DNA from: Anisodus tanguticus
Lineage: Eukaryota; Streptophyta; Magnoliopsida; Solanales; Solanaceae
DNA: 64,000 bases
Assembly: GCA_034509755.1 (NCBI GenBank)
Contig: CM067541.1
Span: 57,423,556 to 57,487,555 of the forward strand
Direction of reading: 5' to 3'
Positions 1 through 10,888 of this stretch are shown here, piece by piece. Made by a program: the position numbers and the translations under genes. The notes under the pieces are model-generated. The model worked only from the letters and a program-made list of their open reading frames with translations, was not told the DNA's origin and did not search any database. Each line of letters begins with the position of its first letter. Within the stretch, counting starts at the first letter, position 1.

Positions 1-208
1 CAGTACGCTCTTGAATGTATATGGGCGATTGTAACTTGAAGTCTTCAATGCAAGATAGTCTTGGTTATTAATGAGTTTTTGTAACCAAATGTGCAAAACT
101 TTTTGCCAAGTCAAGTAACTAAATGATTTTTTGTAAAATAGTGAGGTTAGATCAGATATTATCTCTACATTTGGTTCTGCTAGGGGAATCTTAGAGCATA
201 AACATTAA

Positions 209-796
209 ATCATATTCTTGTTCGAAAAAATTGCCCTAGGTACAAAAACTGTATTTGGGAAAATTATCCAAATAGAGGGAAAAGAATTTGCATTTTTATG
301 CTTGCTAATGGAAACAAATGCTGAATTGTCTGTGCAGTGGGACGATTTGTTAGATGACTTAAATGAAGGATCAGCAAGTGGTGTGAATAGGGTTACATTA
401 CCTAGCCCGAAGAGGACACAAATTTCTCCCTTGAAGAAGTATGAATTTAAAAAAATCACCACGAGGAGAAAGCCCACGAAATGGAGTACTTTGGAAGAAG
501 ACACTTTGAGAACTGGTGTACAGAAGTATGTAGCATCTTATACCTCCTCTGACTTTAAAGAAGTACCCGTACAAGGTTTAGTGCTCTAAATGTTTTCCCT
601 TTTTTTGGTAGGTATGGTTCCGGAAACTGGACGACCATCTTAGGTGCTTATCGTGACATATATGCAGTGAGGACAGCAGTAAGTGCTTTCTGATACTACT
701 ATTTATAGACTGGTTGTATATTACTCCTACTTATGAAGTCTACACAATTTTGTTCAGGTCGACTTGAAGGACAAGTGGAGAAACATGATATCGTAG
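209..796 (+). CDS. TRF-like Myb (telobox) protein, 3' part
   Basis: The 3' end of a gene for a single-Myb/telobox DNA-binding protein; upstream exons probably lie beyond or near the window edge. Three coding segments can be read: about 209-525, 612-678 and 758-796. The introns (526-611, 679-757) begin GTATGT and GTAAGT and end in AG. The joined frame reads KPTKWSTLEEDTLRTGV, then GSGNWTTIL, then RTAVDLKDKWRNM and a stop at 794. The W...W spacing and the closing VDLKDKWRN are the hallmark of plant telomere-repeat-binding (TRFL/telobox) Myb domains. A stop codon at 206-208 closes the frame upstream, and no ATG is in frame, so the true exon start is unknown. The protein ends right after the Myb helix 3, as in some TRFL members. 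It could be a live gene or a 3' fragment; family assignment is fairly sure, integrity is not. Confidence 0.6.
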
Positions 797-1127
797 ATAT
801 TTATTTTGAAGAAATTTGCTAATGTATGGGAGCCTTTTGTATTCTTAAGCAGAGGTATGGCCTTGTATATTTTTTGTATCATGTAAATGTCAAGCTGTCC
901 CTGTGTATCTTGTTTGATACATAACATTTCAGATGAATGTTGTTGTATATCATGTCTCTCTAGAGAAAACTGTGAGCATGTTCGTATTTACTCTGGAAAT
1001 AGCTGCCAATTTTAGGTCAAACTTCTATTTTTCAGTTTCAGGAGAAAAAAAATCTCCAAGGATCTGCCGAAATTTAGTCCTTTTTTTTTTTTTTGAATTA
1101 TGTGGTTCCAAAGGCTTTTAATTTTTC
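797..1127. other. 3' flank of the Myb gene, no gene seen
   Basis: AT-rich sequence with a T-run near 1081-1094. Probably 3' UTR and spacer of the upstream Myb gene. The short open frame at 933-1121 has no recognisable protein. Confidence 0.5.
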
Positions 1128-1893
1128 ATCACAATCAGAAGATATTCATCTTTCTTCCTTATCCTACCAATAGATAACGCTTGTGGAGCAGCAGTAGCTT
1201 GCTACAAGAATAAAATATTCCCACACATTCACTTTATTAATTTATGCCACATGTTTAACCGACAGAAGTTTTCTTGCATTTATTCCTTAACTGCAGCTTC
1301 AATTTCATACTGCATTATTAATGCATATATTAAGCTTCACCAACTGATACTCTAAACTACCTCTCCGAAATTTCCCCTTTCATGAAATGCAAGCGTAGGT
1401 TGCTACTACGAGAGATGAGTATCGTCTCTTGATTTCTTCTTGGTTACTATATGGAGTTTCCATTGAACCCTAAGAGCATCTCGAGCCAGTCCCACAATGG
1501 CGACTCGATATCAAATAGCTCATGTTTGCTAATAGTTCTTGCTGCTCGCTGCTCTTGGGCTGATGGCAATCATATGTTGTGTTTTACGACACAATGGAAG
1601 ATTTCTCTTCGAGTCTGCAGAAGCTGCAACTGTCGTTTGGCATCAAATGGATTGGAAAAGAAAGGGTTGAGAAAGATTTGGGTTTTAGTCTACGAGCCAG
1701 GATTGAAGTTGGTTTTTGTCACGAATGTCCAACATGCCTTGGAGAATTTCAACAGGGAGAAAAGTTGAGAATGTTGTCAAGATGTAATCATGGTTTTCAT
1801 GTTAAGTGCATTGAGGAATGGTTTTCATCGCATTCCTCGTGTCCAACTTGGTCATGGTCTGAGAACCAAGAGTTAAGAAGGGGTTTGAACTGA
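1128..1893 (+). pseudogene. ATL-type RING-H2 pseudogene (older tandem copy)
   Basis: A decayed duplicate of the intact RING-H2 gene at 4022-4474. Similarity includes the 5' flank (for example AAATGC...GAGAGATGAG before both starts) and runs to the RING. The reading frame is broken: the start at 1451 leads into a frame that loses the membrane segment, and the RING continues in another frame (1579-1893). The RING keeps CPTCLGEFQQGEKLRML and CNHGFHVKC, but the last zinc ligand is lost: CPTC of the intact copy is CPTW here, followed by an unrelated tail. The TATATAT present upstream of the intact gene (3924-3930) is missing at the matching place. Dead by frameshift, lost zinc ligand and lost promoter motif. 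Confidence 0.8.
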
Positions 1894-2086
1894 AGAATAG
1901 CCCTTTGCATAGGAGAAAAGTCATAACTGAGTGGTAAATCTGAAAGTTTCACTTTTTTATTGTAAAGCTTGAAGTATTCTTGAACATCAGCTTCTAAATT
2001 GATAAGTATCTGACTAGGTACATGGGATTTGGTGTTCTTATTGGAGTACTTGATATTCAAACTGTCCAAGACTTGAGATGAAACCT
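1857..2086 (-). other. Exon-like open segment, unidentified
   Basis: On the minus strand a TTTCAG acceptor-like site at about 2087 opens a frame of about 75 codons reading through DSLNIKY, EADVQEYFKLYNK and PMQRAILQFKPLLNSW. The composition looks like a real protein rather than random frame, but I do not recognise the family and see no partner exons with confidence. It may be a captured exon. It overlaps the tail of the ATL pseudogene. Confidence 0.3.
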
Positions 2087-2782
2087 GAAATTACATGCAC
2101 AAGCTCATAACAGCTCCTTAAAGACAGTATATTCACCTATCCCTGCTGGATGTGACATTAACGTGTTTGACTTACTGTTGGGGAAAGAGTGTTGGTGAGA
2201 GAAAATCAGTTCTTCTCGTTCGTTTCTTCCTGACGTGCGAGATGTTAGAAAATATATGACATGCTTGTTCGTTGTTGAGAGATAAATAATCAAGTAATTA
2301 AGAGTGTTATTTTTCATAGTTTTAAGTTTGTAGGTGAGTTGGTCACACAACTTAAATATAATATGAGATCCAGTGTATAGAGGTTTTGGTTGGATTCAAA
2401 TCTCAGAACTAGCCAAAAAGGCAAAACAGAGTAATTAACCGTTAGAATTAGGCCCACACGTGACTGGTACATTGAGACATAATATGGAATAATTAAAAAG
2501 TTAAAAATGTGTTTTCTCTAACCACTTAAATTTTTAGATGAAATTAAATGAAATGAGATGTACACATTTTACCATTCTTTGTGAGTGTGGAAACGGTGAA
2601 GATTATAATTAAGTCGTACCCATTCAAATTTTTTGTTTCACTTAAAAAAAAATCACGTTTGAATCTAGGAAGATTTATTGTTTTTATACATCTGATGACG
2701 TTTAGAACTAGTTCTGGTTCACGTCAATATCAGGAACAAAAAATATGGTGCAAAACTAACCAACTGTATTATTATGTTGTGG
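2087..2782. other. Intergenic, no gene seen
   Basis: AT-rich DNA between the ATL pseudogene and the MITE. Open frames here are short and without recognisable motifs. Confidence 0.5.
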
Positions 2783-2790
2783 GACTATTA

Positions 2791-3564
2791 GAGATGACAG
2801 TGGATTCTGAATCCGGTTCGAATTCGTTTTATAGGATATGAATTTTAAAATTTGGATCCGACGGATCCGGATCGGACCCGGATCCGTTTCTGACGGATCG
2901 GATCTGGATCTTGTATTTGAGATCCGTATCCGGTCCAGATCCGACCCGTGGATTCGTTTTTTATTAAATATATTCATAACCTAGAATGTAATTTTATAAG
3001 TATTTTTTTAAAATTGCTAAGCACATTCTTGCAAGTTTAATTCTCAAAACAAATTTAATTTATCCCCGCGTTAACTCAAAAAACAAAAAATAAAGAGGTA
3101 ACTTTGATAATAAAATCAATGTTATATTAGTGAATGACTAACATCTCCATAGACAAGTAGTTAAAATTATATTCACTTCATTTGTGAAAATTCCAAGCAC
3201 ATGCAAGTTCTGCATTGTAGAAATACTAGTCATCATTTTCCACAACTATTGTCATTGTCCAACATTTTCAATTAATAACTCACAATCAAAACGAGACAAC
3301 GAACAAAATATCTCATATGAACATTTCAAAATTGAAACACAGTAAATTGTTAGCTAACTAAAAATCGTTTGTCAGTTAAAAAAAATTCTTAGCAAGGCAA
3401 TTTTTTTTACATGTGGATCCAGATCCGATCCGTGGACGCGGTGGATATGGATCTAAATTTGGATATGATTTTTATGGACCCGATGGATCTGGATCCAGGT
3501 TTGAAAAACGGATCTGAATCTGAATCTAGTAGGATCCGATTCAAATCCGATCCGTTGTCATCCT
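2791..3564. mobile_element. hAT-type non-autonomous element (774 bp)
   Basis: The ends are imperfect inverted repeats: GAGATGACAGTGGAT on the left, and AAGGATGACAACGGAT as the reverse complement of the right. They resemble hAT termini. Both sub-terminal zones are packed with GGATCC/GATCCG repeats (2850-2950 and 3411-3560), while the core is AT-rich and non-coding. Flanks GACTATTA (2783-2790) and GACTATCG (3565-3572) agree at 6 of 8 positions, fitting an aged 8-bp hAT target duplication. Open frames over the GATCC repeats are artefacts. It sits between the two ATL copies. Confidence 0.7.
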
Positions 3565-3572
3565 TGACTATC

Positions 3573-4021
3573 GCTCTTAATTCATTTTTTATTACAATAA
3601 AATGCTATGGACCCAATGACTCATATTTCTCTCGTCATCACAACCAGAACCCACCGTATTAAACTTCTTTCTTATCCTACCTACCAATAGCAGGATTCAC
3701 ACAGCCTCTAAGCGAATTACTTATCGCCAGCAAAAGTAAATAATTTCAACGCTTCTGAAAGACATCTAACTTATTGCCAAAAGAATGAACGGTTTACTTG
3801 CATTGAATTCTTATCAGCTTTCTATATCATATATTCCTTTTTCTTTAAGCTTCACCATGTGATATTCCACACGATACGTTTCCGAATTTTCTCTCTCACG
3901 AAATGCAAAGCCAAGATTTCTACTATATATGAGAGATGAGTATGGTCCGTTGAATTATGCGACCATCTCATCTAACTTCTAATTAGCTAACACACAATAC
4001 TTTTAGTTACTTAATTATATT
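3573..4021 (+). promoter_or_regulatory. Upstream region of the intact ATL gene, TATA box
   Basis: Flank duplicated with the region before the pseudogene. TATATAT at 3924-3930 lies about 90 bp before the ATG and is a plausible TATA box; the pseudogene copy lacks it. Confidence 0.5.
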
Positions 4022-4474
4022 ATGGCTCAACATGGTCTACCTCGTTCAAGCCAAACCAAGGACACCGACTCAATTTCATCTAGCTATGTGCTAATAGTTC
4101 TTGCAGGCGCTCTGCTACTTGCGTTGTTAGTTGCCCTTGCGCTGAGGGAAATTGTACGTTGTGTTTTACGATACAACGGAAGATTTCCTTTCGAGTCTGC
4201 AGAAGCTGCAAATGCACGTTTGGCCTCGAATGAATTGGATAAATGTGAGTTGAGAAAGATTGAAGTGATTGTTCACGAGCCAGGATTGAAGATGATTTGT
4301 GTCACGGAGTGTCCAATATGCCTTGGAGAGTTTCAACAAGGAGAAAAATTGAGAATGTTGCCAAGATGTAATCATGGTTTTCATGCTAAGTGTATAGATA
4401 AATGGTTTTCATCACATTCGTCTTGTCCAACTTGCAGGCAGCTATTGCTTCCAAACACTATATCCCAAGCTTAA
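4022..4474 (+). CDS. ATL-family RING-H2 E3 ubiquitin ligase
   Basis: An intact, intronless 150-residue protein. Residues 22-43 (VLIVLAGALLLALLVALAL) form one hydrophobic membrane segment, followed by a basic stretch and a C-terminal RING-H2. The zinc ligands are visible: C97, C100, C116, H118, H121, C124, C135, C138, with the expected Trp at 128. The arrangement (short N-terminus, one membrane span, RING-H2 near the end) and lack of introns are typical of the ATL family of membrane ubiquitin ligases, which act with E2 enzymes and often in defence or stress signalling. The protein is short for the family and the GLD motif is weak, so the subgroup is unclear. The nearby pseudogene shows that it was tandemly duplicated. 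Confidence 0.85.
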   Translation: MAQHGLPRSSQTKDTDSISSSYVLIVLAGALLLALLVALALREIVRCVLRYNGRFPFESAEAANARLASNELDKCELRKIEVIVHEPGLKMICVTECPICLGEFQQGEKLRMLPRCNHGFHAKCIDKWFSSHSSCPTCRQLLLPNTISQA

Positions 4475-5063
4475 ATGCATACGATATTGCAATTTCAGCG
4501 TATATTTACCTATGAGCGTATTAGAAGTTAAACAATTGATTATTAAACTGTATATTAATTAGGTATAAATTGACTTTATATTCTCGCAGTGCACGATTAT
4601 TTACACTAATTTGACATGCTACTCCTATTTGCTAAAGTTCCTGTAGTTCATACATGTTGTGTGCCACTGTTGTTTCAATATCTATTTTGTGTTGAGAGTA
4701 CCTTTGGGTGAGGTGCAATTTGATTGGTCGAGGATGAGAATTGAACCCCACTAGTGATAGGACCTTACAGATTCTTCCTAAACCCGTCAACATCATTTGG
4801 TGATGAAGAAACTATGACAACTAAAAACAGAAAGCAGTACAGAGTATTCAGTGATGAAGACTCATTTGGTCAAAACGAGTGAGCTACAAGCAGTTGCTTA
4901 ATTGGAAGATGGGATACCTTTTCTGTTTTCGTTATTAGTATATATTGAACCACGCTAGGCGCTAGTGATAGGGTTTAGCTCAATGTGGTCCAGGATCCTA
5001 TCTGATAGATATTGATATGTGAAATGGAAACATTAAGCTTCTAGGAAAATCTTAACCTACGTA
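4475..5063. other. ATL 3' flank, no gene seen
   Basis: AT-rich spacer up to the copia insertion site. No coding frame with recognisable motifs. Confidence 0.5.
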
Positions 5064-5068
5064 CGAAC

Positions 5069-6088
5069 GGTTGGAAATTTGCCTTTGGCGGGAGTTACGT
5101 CCAACCAACTTTAATGGCTTAAACACTAGTGTTCCGCATGTTGGAGAATCCGGTTCTTCACACATGCATAATCTACTAAGTAAGTAGATGACCGTATGGC
5201 CAAGAATCGTCAAATTTCGTTGAGAAATGAAAGAGATATTGGTTCACGAAGTGAGGTGTTTGAAGCGTGGAAAAGTGTGGTATTTAGACCAATTCTCCCT
5301 CATCGGTGGGGGAAGAAAGATTTGTTTAGTTAATAAGTCTCAAAGTTGGCTTGGGGTTTGGGACCCCAAGGGGTATCCCATGTGTTTAAAGGAGGAGGAC
5401 CTAGATGTGCTTCGATTCGAGGATAAGCCACACGCCCACCGCTGCCACCCGCCCATCCGGTCTCGGATCTTTTTGGACCCAGAATTGTTTCAGATTAACA
5501 GTTTGGTCCTTGAAGATTCAAGTAAGTCAAAATTGGGCAGAGAACTTTCTGTTGGTTATTGGAACGTCAACCAACCTTAATTTGCACTCAATTCAACCAT
5601 TTATTTTGGCTGAATTACTCTCCCTAAAGGCCAATCCGTTGTACATCAATTCACAATTTATTTTAGTGAATTACTACCTCCATAATTGTCATTATTTGGC
5701 CAGTAACAACAATTATGTGGGCAGTTGGTAAGTCCTCTCATTCAACTATATAAAGGAGCCTTTGCACAATTGTTGAGACACACAAAAACTGAATCTGAAT
5801 CAGATTCTTCCTACAAACTTTCTAGCATCATTTCATTACTCAAAATTCTTCAAGGTAGCACTTGAGTTTCCTTTGCTCAATTGTTCATTTGCTGTTTTAT
5901 CTTAGGAGACAATTGTCCAGGACGTAGAAAGGATACATACGGGGCAATCTTGTCTTAAAGACAGAGTGCAATCACTCGACTCAGATACCAAAACTGTTCC
6001 TGTTTCTTGTTCAAGTTTATTATAATTTCAGTTTGTTGTAATACTTAGCAGTTACTTATTTCCGTTTTCTGCACCATTATAACCAACA
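5069..6088 (+). repeat. 5' LTR of the copia element
   Basis: 1020 bp. The TG start is mutated to GG (3' LTR begins TGTTAGAAATTT); the end is ...CCAACA. TATATAAAG at 5747-5755 is the likely TATA box, placing transcription start near 5780. A hairpin motif TGTCTTAAAGACA lies at 5951-5963. It holds a ~60 bp segment near 5640-5700 absent from the 3' LTR. Confidence 0.93.
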
Positions 6089-6108
6089 AGTTTAAGACAA
6101 GATTTTGC
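6089..6108 (+). other. Primer-site position lacking a tRNA match; self-complementary to the LTR
   Basis: The primer-binding site should follow the LTR and normally starts TGG to pair with a tRNA CCA end. Here TTTAAGACAAGATT (6091-6104) occupies that spot. It is the perfect reverse complement of 5946-5959 in the upstream LTR. I see no match to the initiator-Met tRNA sequence used by most plant copia elements. Confidence 0.55.
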
Positions 6109-6299
6109 TTAATGTTACTGCTGCAACATGACTGGAAACATTGTTGATGCACCGCCGCTCGCCAATCAAGCGACAGTGCACGCCTTCCTGCTGTCGCCGC
6201 TATGTCCAAGGCAAAGAATCGCTTTCACCGCCGCCGCCCAAGGCATGTCCCGCCTTTCTTGCTCCACCCTCTCGCATTCCACCATGAACGCCCGAAAAA

Positions 6300-9200
6300 T
6301 TCATGGGCTCAAACTTTAAGAGATGACTGCAGAAGATGCTGTTCTACTTAACTGTTATGGGCATGGCCCAGTTCCTAACGGAAGATCCTCCACAAGCTGG
6401 AGATGAAATGGACCCTTCACCTTCTGAAACGGGTGAAGGGGGCCTTGGTATCCATGTCATTAATGGCATGAAGATGGTTCTTGATGCATGGAATCTTAGC
6501 GATTTCATGTGTAAGAATTACATATTGAACTACTTGGCAGACCCTCTCTACACGGTCTATTGCACCGTTGGCACTGCCAAAGAGATGTGGGAGAAAATGC
6601 AAAAGAAGTACAACGCAGAAGATGGAGGTACTAAGAAGTTCATCGTTGGAAAATTTTTAAAATTTCAAATGGTGGATAGTAAGACAGTGATGTCCCAAAT
6701 CCAGGAATTTCAAATGATTCTACATCACATGGATTTGGAAGGAATGAAACCAAATGAGCAGTTTTTGGTTGTATCGCTGATTGAAAAGTTACCTCCTTCG
6801 TGGAATGAGTTTATGAGTTACTTAAAACTCAAGACAAAGGAGATGACCTTTGAAGAGCTTATTATCAAACTTCAAATTCAGGAAGATAATAAGAAAGTCT
6901 TGCCTAGGGGTAAACAACCTGCTGAGGCAAAGGCAAATCTGGCTGAGGCCAAAGGGAACCCAAGCAAGAAGCGAAAGTTCCAGAAAGACGGCAAAGCCCA
7001 CGCAGCGGAGATGTTCAGAGGTAACTGTCACCACTGTGGGAAACCTGGTCATAAGATCAAGGAATGCCGCAAGCTCAAGACTGAGCAACAACAGAAAGCC
7101 AAGGCTAAAGGCAAGACGTATGCTAACGTTGTTAAGGACACGCTCCTGGATGATATGATTGAGGAGTTCTCGGTAGTGGTGCTTGAAGAAAACCTGGTCA
7201 AGAATCCGAGGCAGTGGTGGGTGGACACAGGTGCTACCAGACACATCTGTTCTAACAGAGATGCCTTCTCCGCGTACACACCGGTCACCGACAAGAAGCT
7301 GTTCATGGGCAACAACGCTTTCTCTGACGTGCTGGGGTTAGGAAAGGTGGTCCTGAAGATGACTTCTGGAAAAGAGCTCACTCTGAAGGAAGTGATGCAT
7401 GTCCCTGAGATTAGAAGAAATTTAATTTCAGGACCTTTATTGGTTAATGCTGATTTTAGGCTAGTGTTTGAATCCAATAAGTTTGTACTCACTAAGAATG
7501 ACACTTTTGTGGGGAGAGGCTTCGTCTGTGAAGGCCTCTTCAAAGTGAATGCCATGTCTGTAATGCGTCCAAGTAATAAAGTTAAACCTTCTTCTTATTT
7601 GCTTGAGTCTTCTAATTTATGGCATCATAGATTAGGACACGTTAACTACAAGTCTATCCAAAGACTGGTAAAGTTGGAGTTGTTGTCGTCTATCGACGTA
7701 AACCCTCAACATAAGTGTGAGGTGTGCGTAGAGGCAAAACTCACCAAGCTTCCTTTTCGATCCACCGAAAGGAATACCGCTCCTCTAGAACTTATTCACA
7801 CAGATATATGTGATTTGAAGTTCGCACAAACTAGAGGGGGAACAAGTACTTTGTGACATTCATTGATGATAGCACAAGGTATTGTTACCTTTACTTGTTG
7901 AAAAGTAAGGATGAAGCCTTTGAAGCGTTCCGACGTTACAAAGCAGAAGTTGAGAACCAACTAAGCCTGCGGATTAAATCCATTCGTAGCGATAGAGGGG
8001 GAGAATACGTAGCGCCATTTGATGAATACTGTGCCCAAGAAGGCATTGTTCATCAAACGACGGCTCCATACTCACCTCAATCGAACGGTGTGGCGGAACG
8101 TAAGAACCGTACATTGAAGAAAATGATGAATGCATTGCTCATCAATTCTGGTCTTCCCCAAAACATGTGGGAGAAGCCGTCCTTACCGCTAATACGATTC
8201 TTAACAAAGTCCCACATAAGGGTAAGGACAAAACTCCATATGAATCATGGAAGGGAAAGAAACCCACCTACAAATATTTTAAGGTGTGGGGTTGTTTGGC
8301 AAAAGTTGAAGTACTCAAGCCAAATCAGGTCAAGATTGGGCCTAAGACTGTAGATTGCATATTCATCGGATATGCAAATAACAATAGTGCTTATCGCTTC
8401 TTAGTGCATAAGTCAGATATTCCAAATATCCACCCGGGTACAATCATGGAATCAAGGAATGCTCAATTCTTTGAAGGTACTTTTCCTAGAAAGGAAGAAG
8501 ACATAACCTCTCGCAAACCAAGTTATGAACAAAGCTCTCAGGAGCCGGGAGTCGTTGACGGCCCGGATCTAGATGGTTCAGATCTAACGGATCTCGAAGT
8601 GGCCGAATATCAGAAATCTAGTGTTCCAGATTCTCAGAACTTGGAGACCCCAGAGATGGAACTAAGGCGAAGTAAAAGGGCCAGGAAGGATAAATCCTTC
8701 GGTCCTGACTTTGTAGCTTATATGGTTAATGATGAACCAAGGACAATTGCTAAAGCGTTGTCAACTCCAGAAGCACCGCTCTGGAAAGAAGCTATTGAGA
8801 GTGAAATAGGCTCCATTCTGCATAACCATACTTGGGAGTTGGTTGATATTCCTCCGGAAAATAAACTGTTGGGTTGTAAGTGGATACTCAAACGGAAATA
8901 TAAAGCAGATGGGTCTATAGACAAGTACAAGACCAGGTTGGTAGTCAAGGGCTATCGGCAGAAAGAAGGTCTTGGCTACTTTGACACATACTCCCCGGTA
9001 TCTCGGATGACATCCATACGGGTATCCATTGCGATCGCAGCTTTGCGTGACCTTGAGATACATCAAATGGATGTCAAGACAGCCTTCCTAAACGGTGATT
9101 TGAAAGAAGAAATTTATATGGACCAACCCGATGGGTATGTGGTTCAAGGGCAAGAGAAGTTTGTTGGCTTGTCAAATCTCTGTACGGGCTGAAACAAGCC

Positions 9201-10254
9201 CCGAAGCAATGGCACGAAAAATTTGATAGTACTCTACTATCGAAGGTTTCGCCATTAATGAATGTGACAAATGTGTCCACATGAAAGGTAACTCTGACTC
9301 GTTTGTTATGATATGCATGTATGTAGACGACATATTGATCACAGGAAGCAGTCCTAGGGTAATCCTAGAGACTAAGAACATGTTGAAACAATGCTTCAAC
9401 ATGAAGGATATGGGTATCGCAGATGTCATCTTAGGGATAAAAATCTCTAAGACGTCTGACGGACTGGTCTTATCTCAGTCTCACTACATCGAGGATGTTT
9501 TGAGAAAGTTCGAGATGTTTGACAGTTCACCGATACAAATCAGAAGCTTGATAAAAATCATGGTGCACCCGTATACCAGGAGCGATATGCACATGTGATC
9601 AGTAGTTTGATGTATATAACAAACTGCACCCGACCTGATATTGCTTATGCAGTCAATAAGTTGGCTAGGTTTATCCGGAATCCGAGTGATGATCACTGGA
9701 AGGCGTTGAATCGGGTATTACAATACCTGAAACACACGTTAACTTTCGGGTTACATTATTCGAGATATCCAGCTGTACTAGAGGGATACAGTGATGCAAC
9801 CTGGATATCTGATATAGAGAACACCAAGCCCACCAGTGGGTATGTATTTACAATTGGTGGTGGGGCTGTGTCTTGGAAATCCTCTAAGCAAACTTGCATC
9901 GCCCGATCCACAATGGAATCGGAGTTTATCGCTTTAGACAAAGCAGGAGAAGAAGCTGAGTGGCCTCATGACTTCTTAGAGGACGTTCCGTGTTGGAACA
10001 AACCCGTACCTTATGTAATGATCCACTGCGACAGCCAGTCGGCTCTAGGAATGGCACGAAATGCTATGTACAACAACAAGTCTCGTCATATTCGACGGAG
10101 GCATAAAACCGTTAGGCAGCTGATCACCACGGGTATAATATCCATTGATTATATAAAGTCAAAGGATAATATAGTAGACCCGCTGACAAAGGGCTTACCC
10201 AAGGATCAGATGTTCTGCCTATCTACGGGAATGGGCTTAAAACCCAAAGTATAA
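6300..10254 (+). pseudogene. Copia gag-pol polyprotein, multiply broken
   Basis: Gag begins near 6300 but has an in-frame TGA at 6324-6326 just after the FKR of its N-terminus; the frame then runs openly from 6336. Visible in order: gag helix region, zinc knuckle CHHCGKPGHKIKEC (near 7030-7072), aspartic protease WWVDTGATRHIC (near 7216), pre-integrase HHRLGH, integrase core (FIDDSTRY to the ERKNRT region, 7853-8130), reverse transcriptase (KWILKRKYKADGS, the DVKTAFLNGDL block, then YVDDILITGS near 9323), and RNase H (RSTMESEFIALDKAGEEAEW to DPLTKGL, ending 10254). Frame changes occur near 7840, 8170, 9150-9175, 9240 and 9550-9600. No functional polyprotein can be made. Confidence 0.92.
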
Positions 10255-10888
10255 GGACCAATATGGTGGTAACCCAACCTTACTGACTGGAGATCCCAGG
10301 AATTTTGTTCAATGGGAAAACTAAGCTGTAAAGGTTCAGTTGATCGCTTCAATGGAAGCATGAGCACTTCAGATAGTGATATCTGTAAAGAAACACCAAA
10401 TCCAAGGTCGTTCCCGCAATAGACGTTAAGTGCTATCTGCAGTGTGAGTAAATGTTAAGTTTTCAAAACCTTTAATGATCCTCAACAGTTGAGGTTAGGT
10501 TTGGGGAAACTTTTAATGGTTCCTAACACTTTTGAAGTGGGGTATAGCGGGATACCTTATAGGAGACCACATATTTAAGTGCGAGGACAGGACACCTCAA
10601 ATAAACGCACTTAAGAATCCTAGAAGTTGTCCACGGCCACAACGCACAAAACATTTCAAAGAAGAGAGTAAGGGAATTTGTTGTGTTGGTACTATTGACT
10701 TGGCTTACACTAAACACTGACGGTTCAAGACATCACGTTCACCGCGCAGTAAGTAAGTCCGATGGTATTTAACTATGAAAGGTTCAAAGCTGAAGCTACC
10801 TCTCCTTATGCAACATCGGTCCGCTGAAATATTGCTGAAAAGGAAAAAGGCACCATGTGAGTGCGCTAAAATCTCTTTCAAGAGGGAT

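Noticed and set aside
2756..3662. Asp/Ser/Gly-rich open frames
   Set aside because: Produced by GGATCC repeats of the MITE read in frame.
6336..10254. Active copia polyprotein
   Set aside because: A stop in gag and at least five frame changes; the LTRs have diverged.
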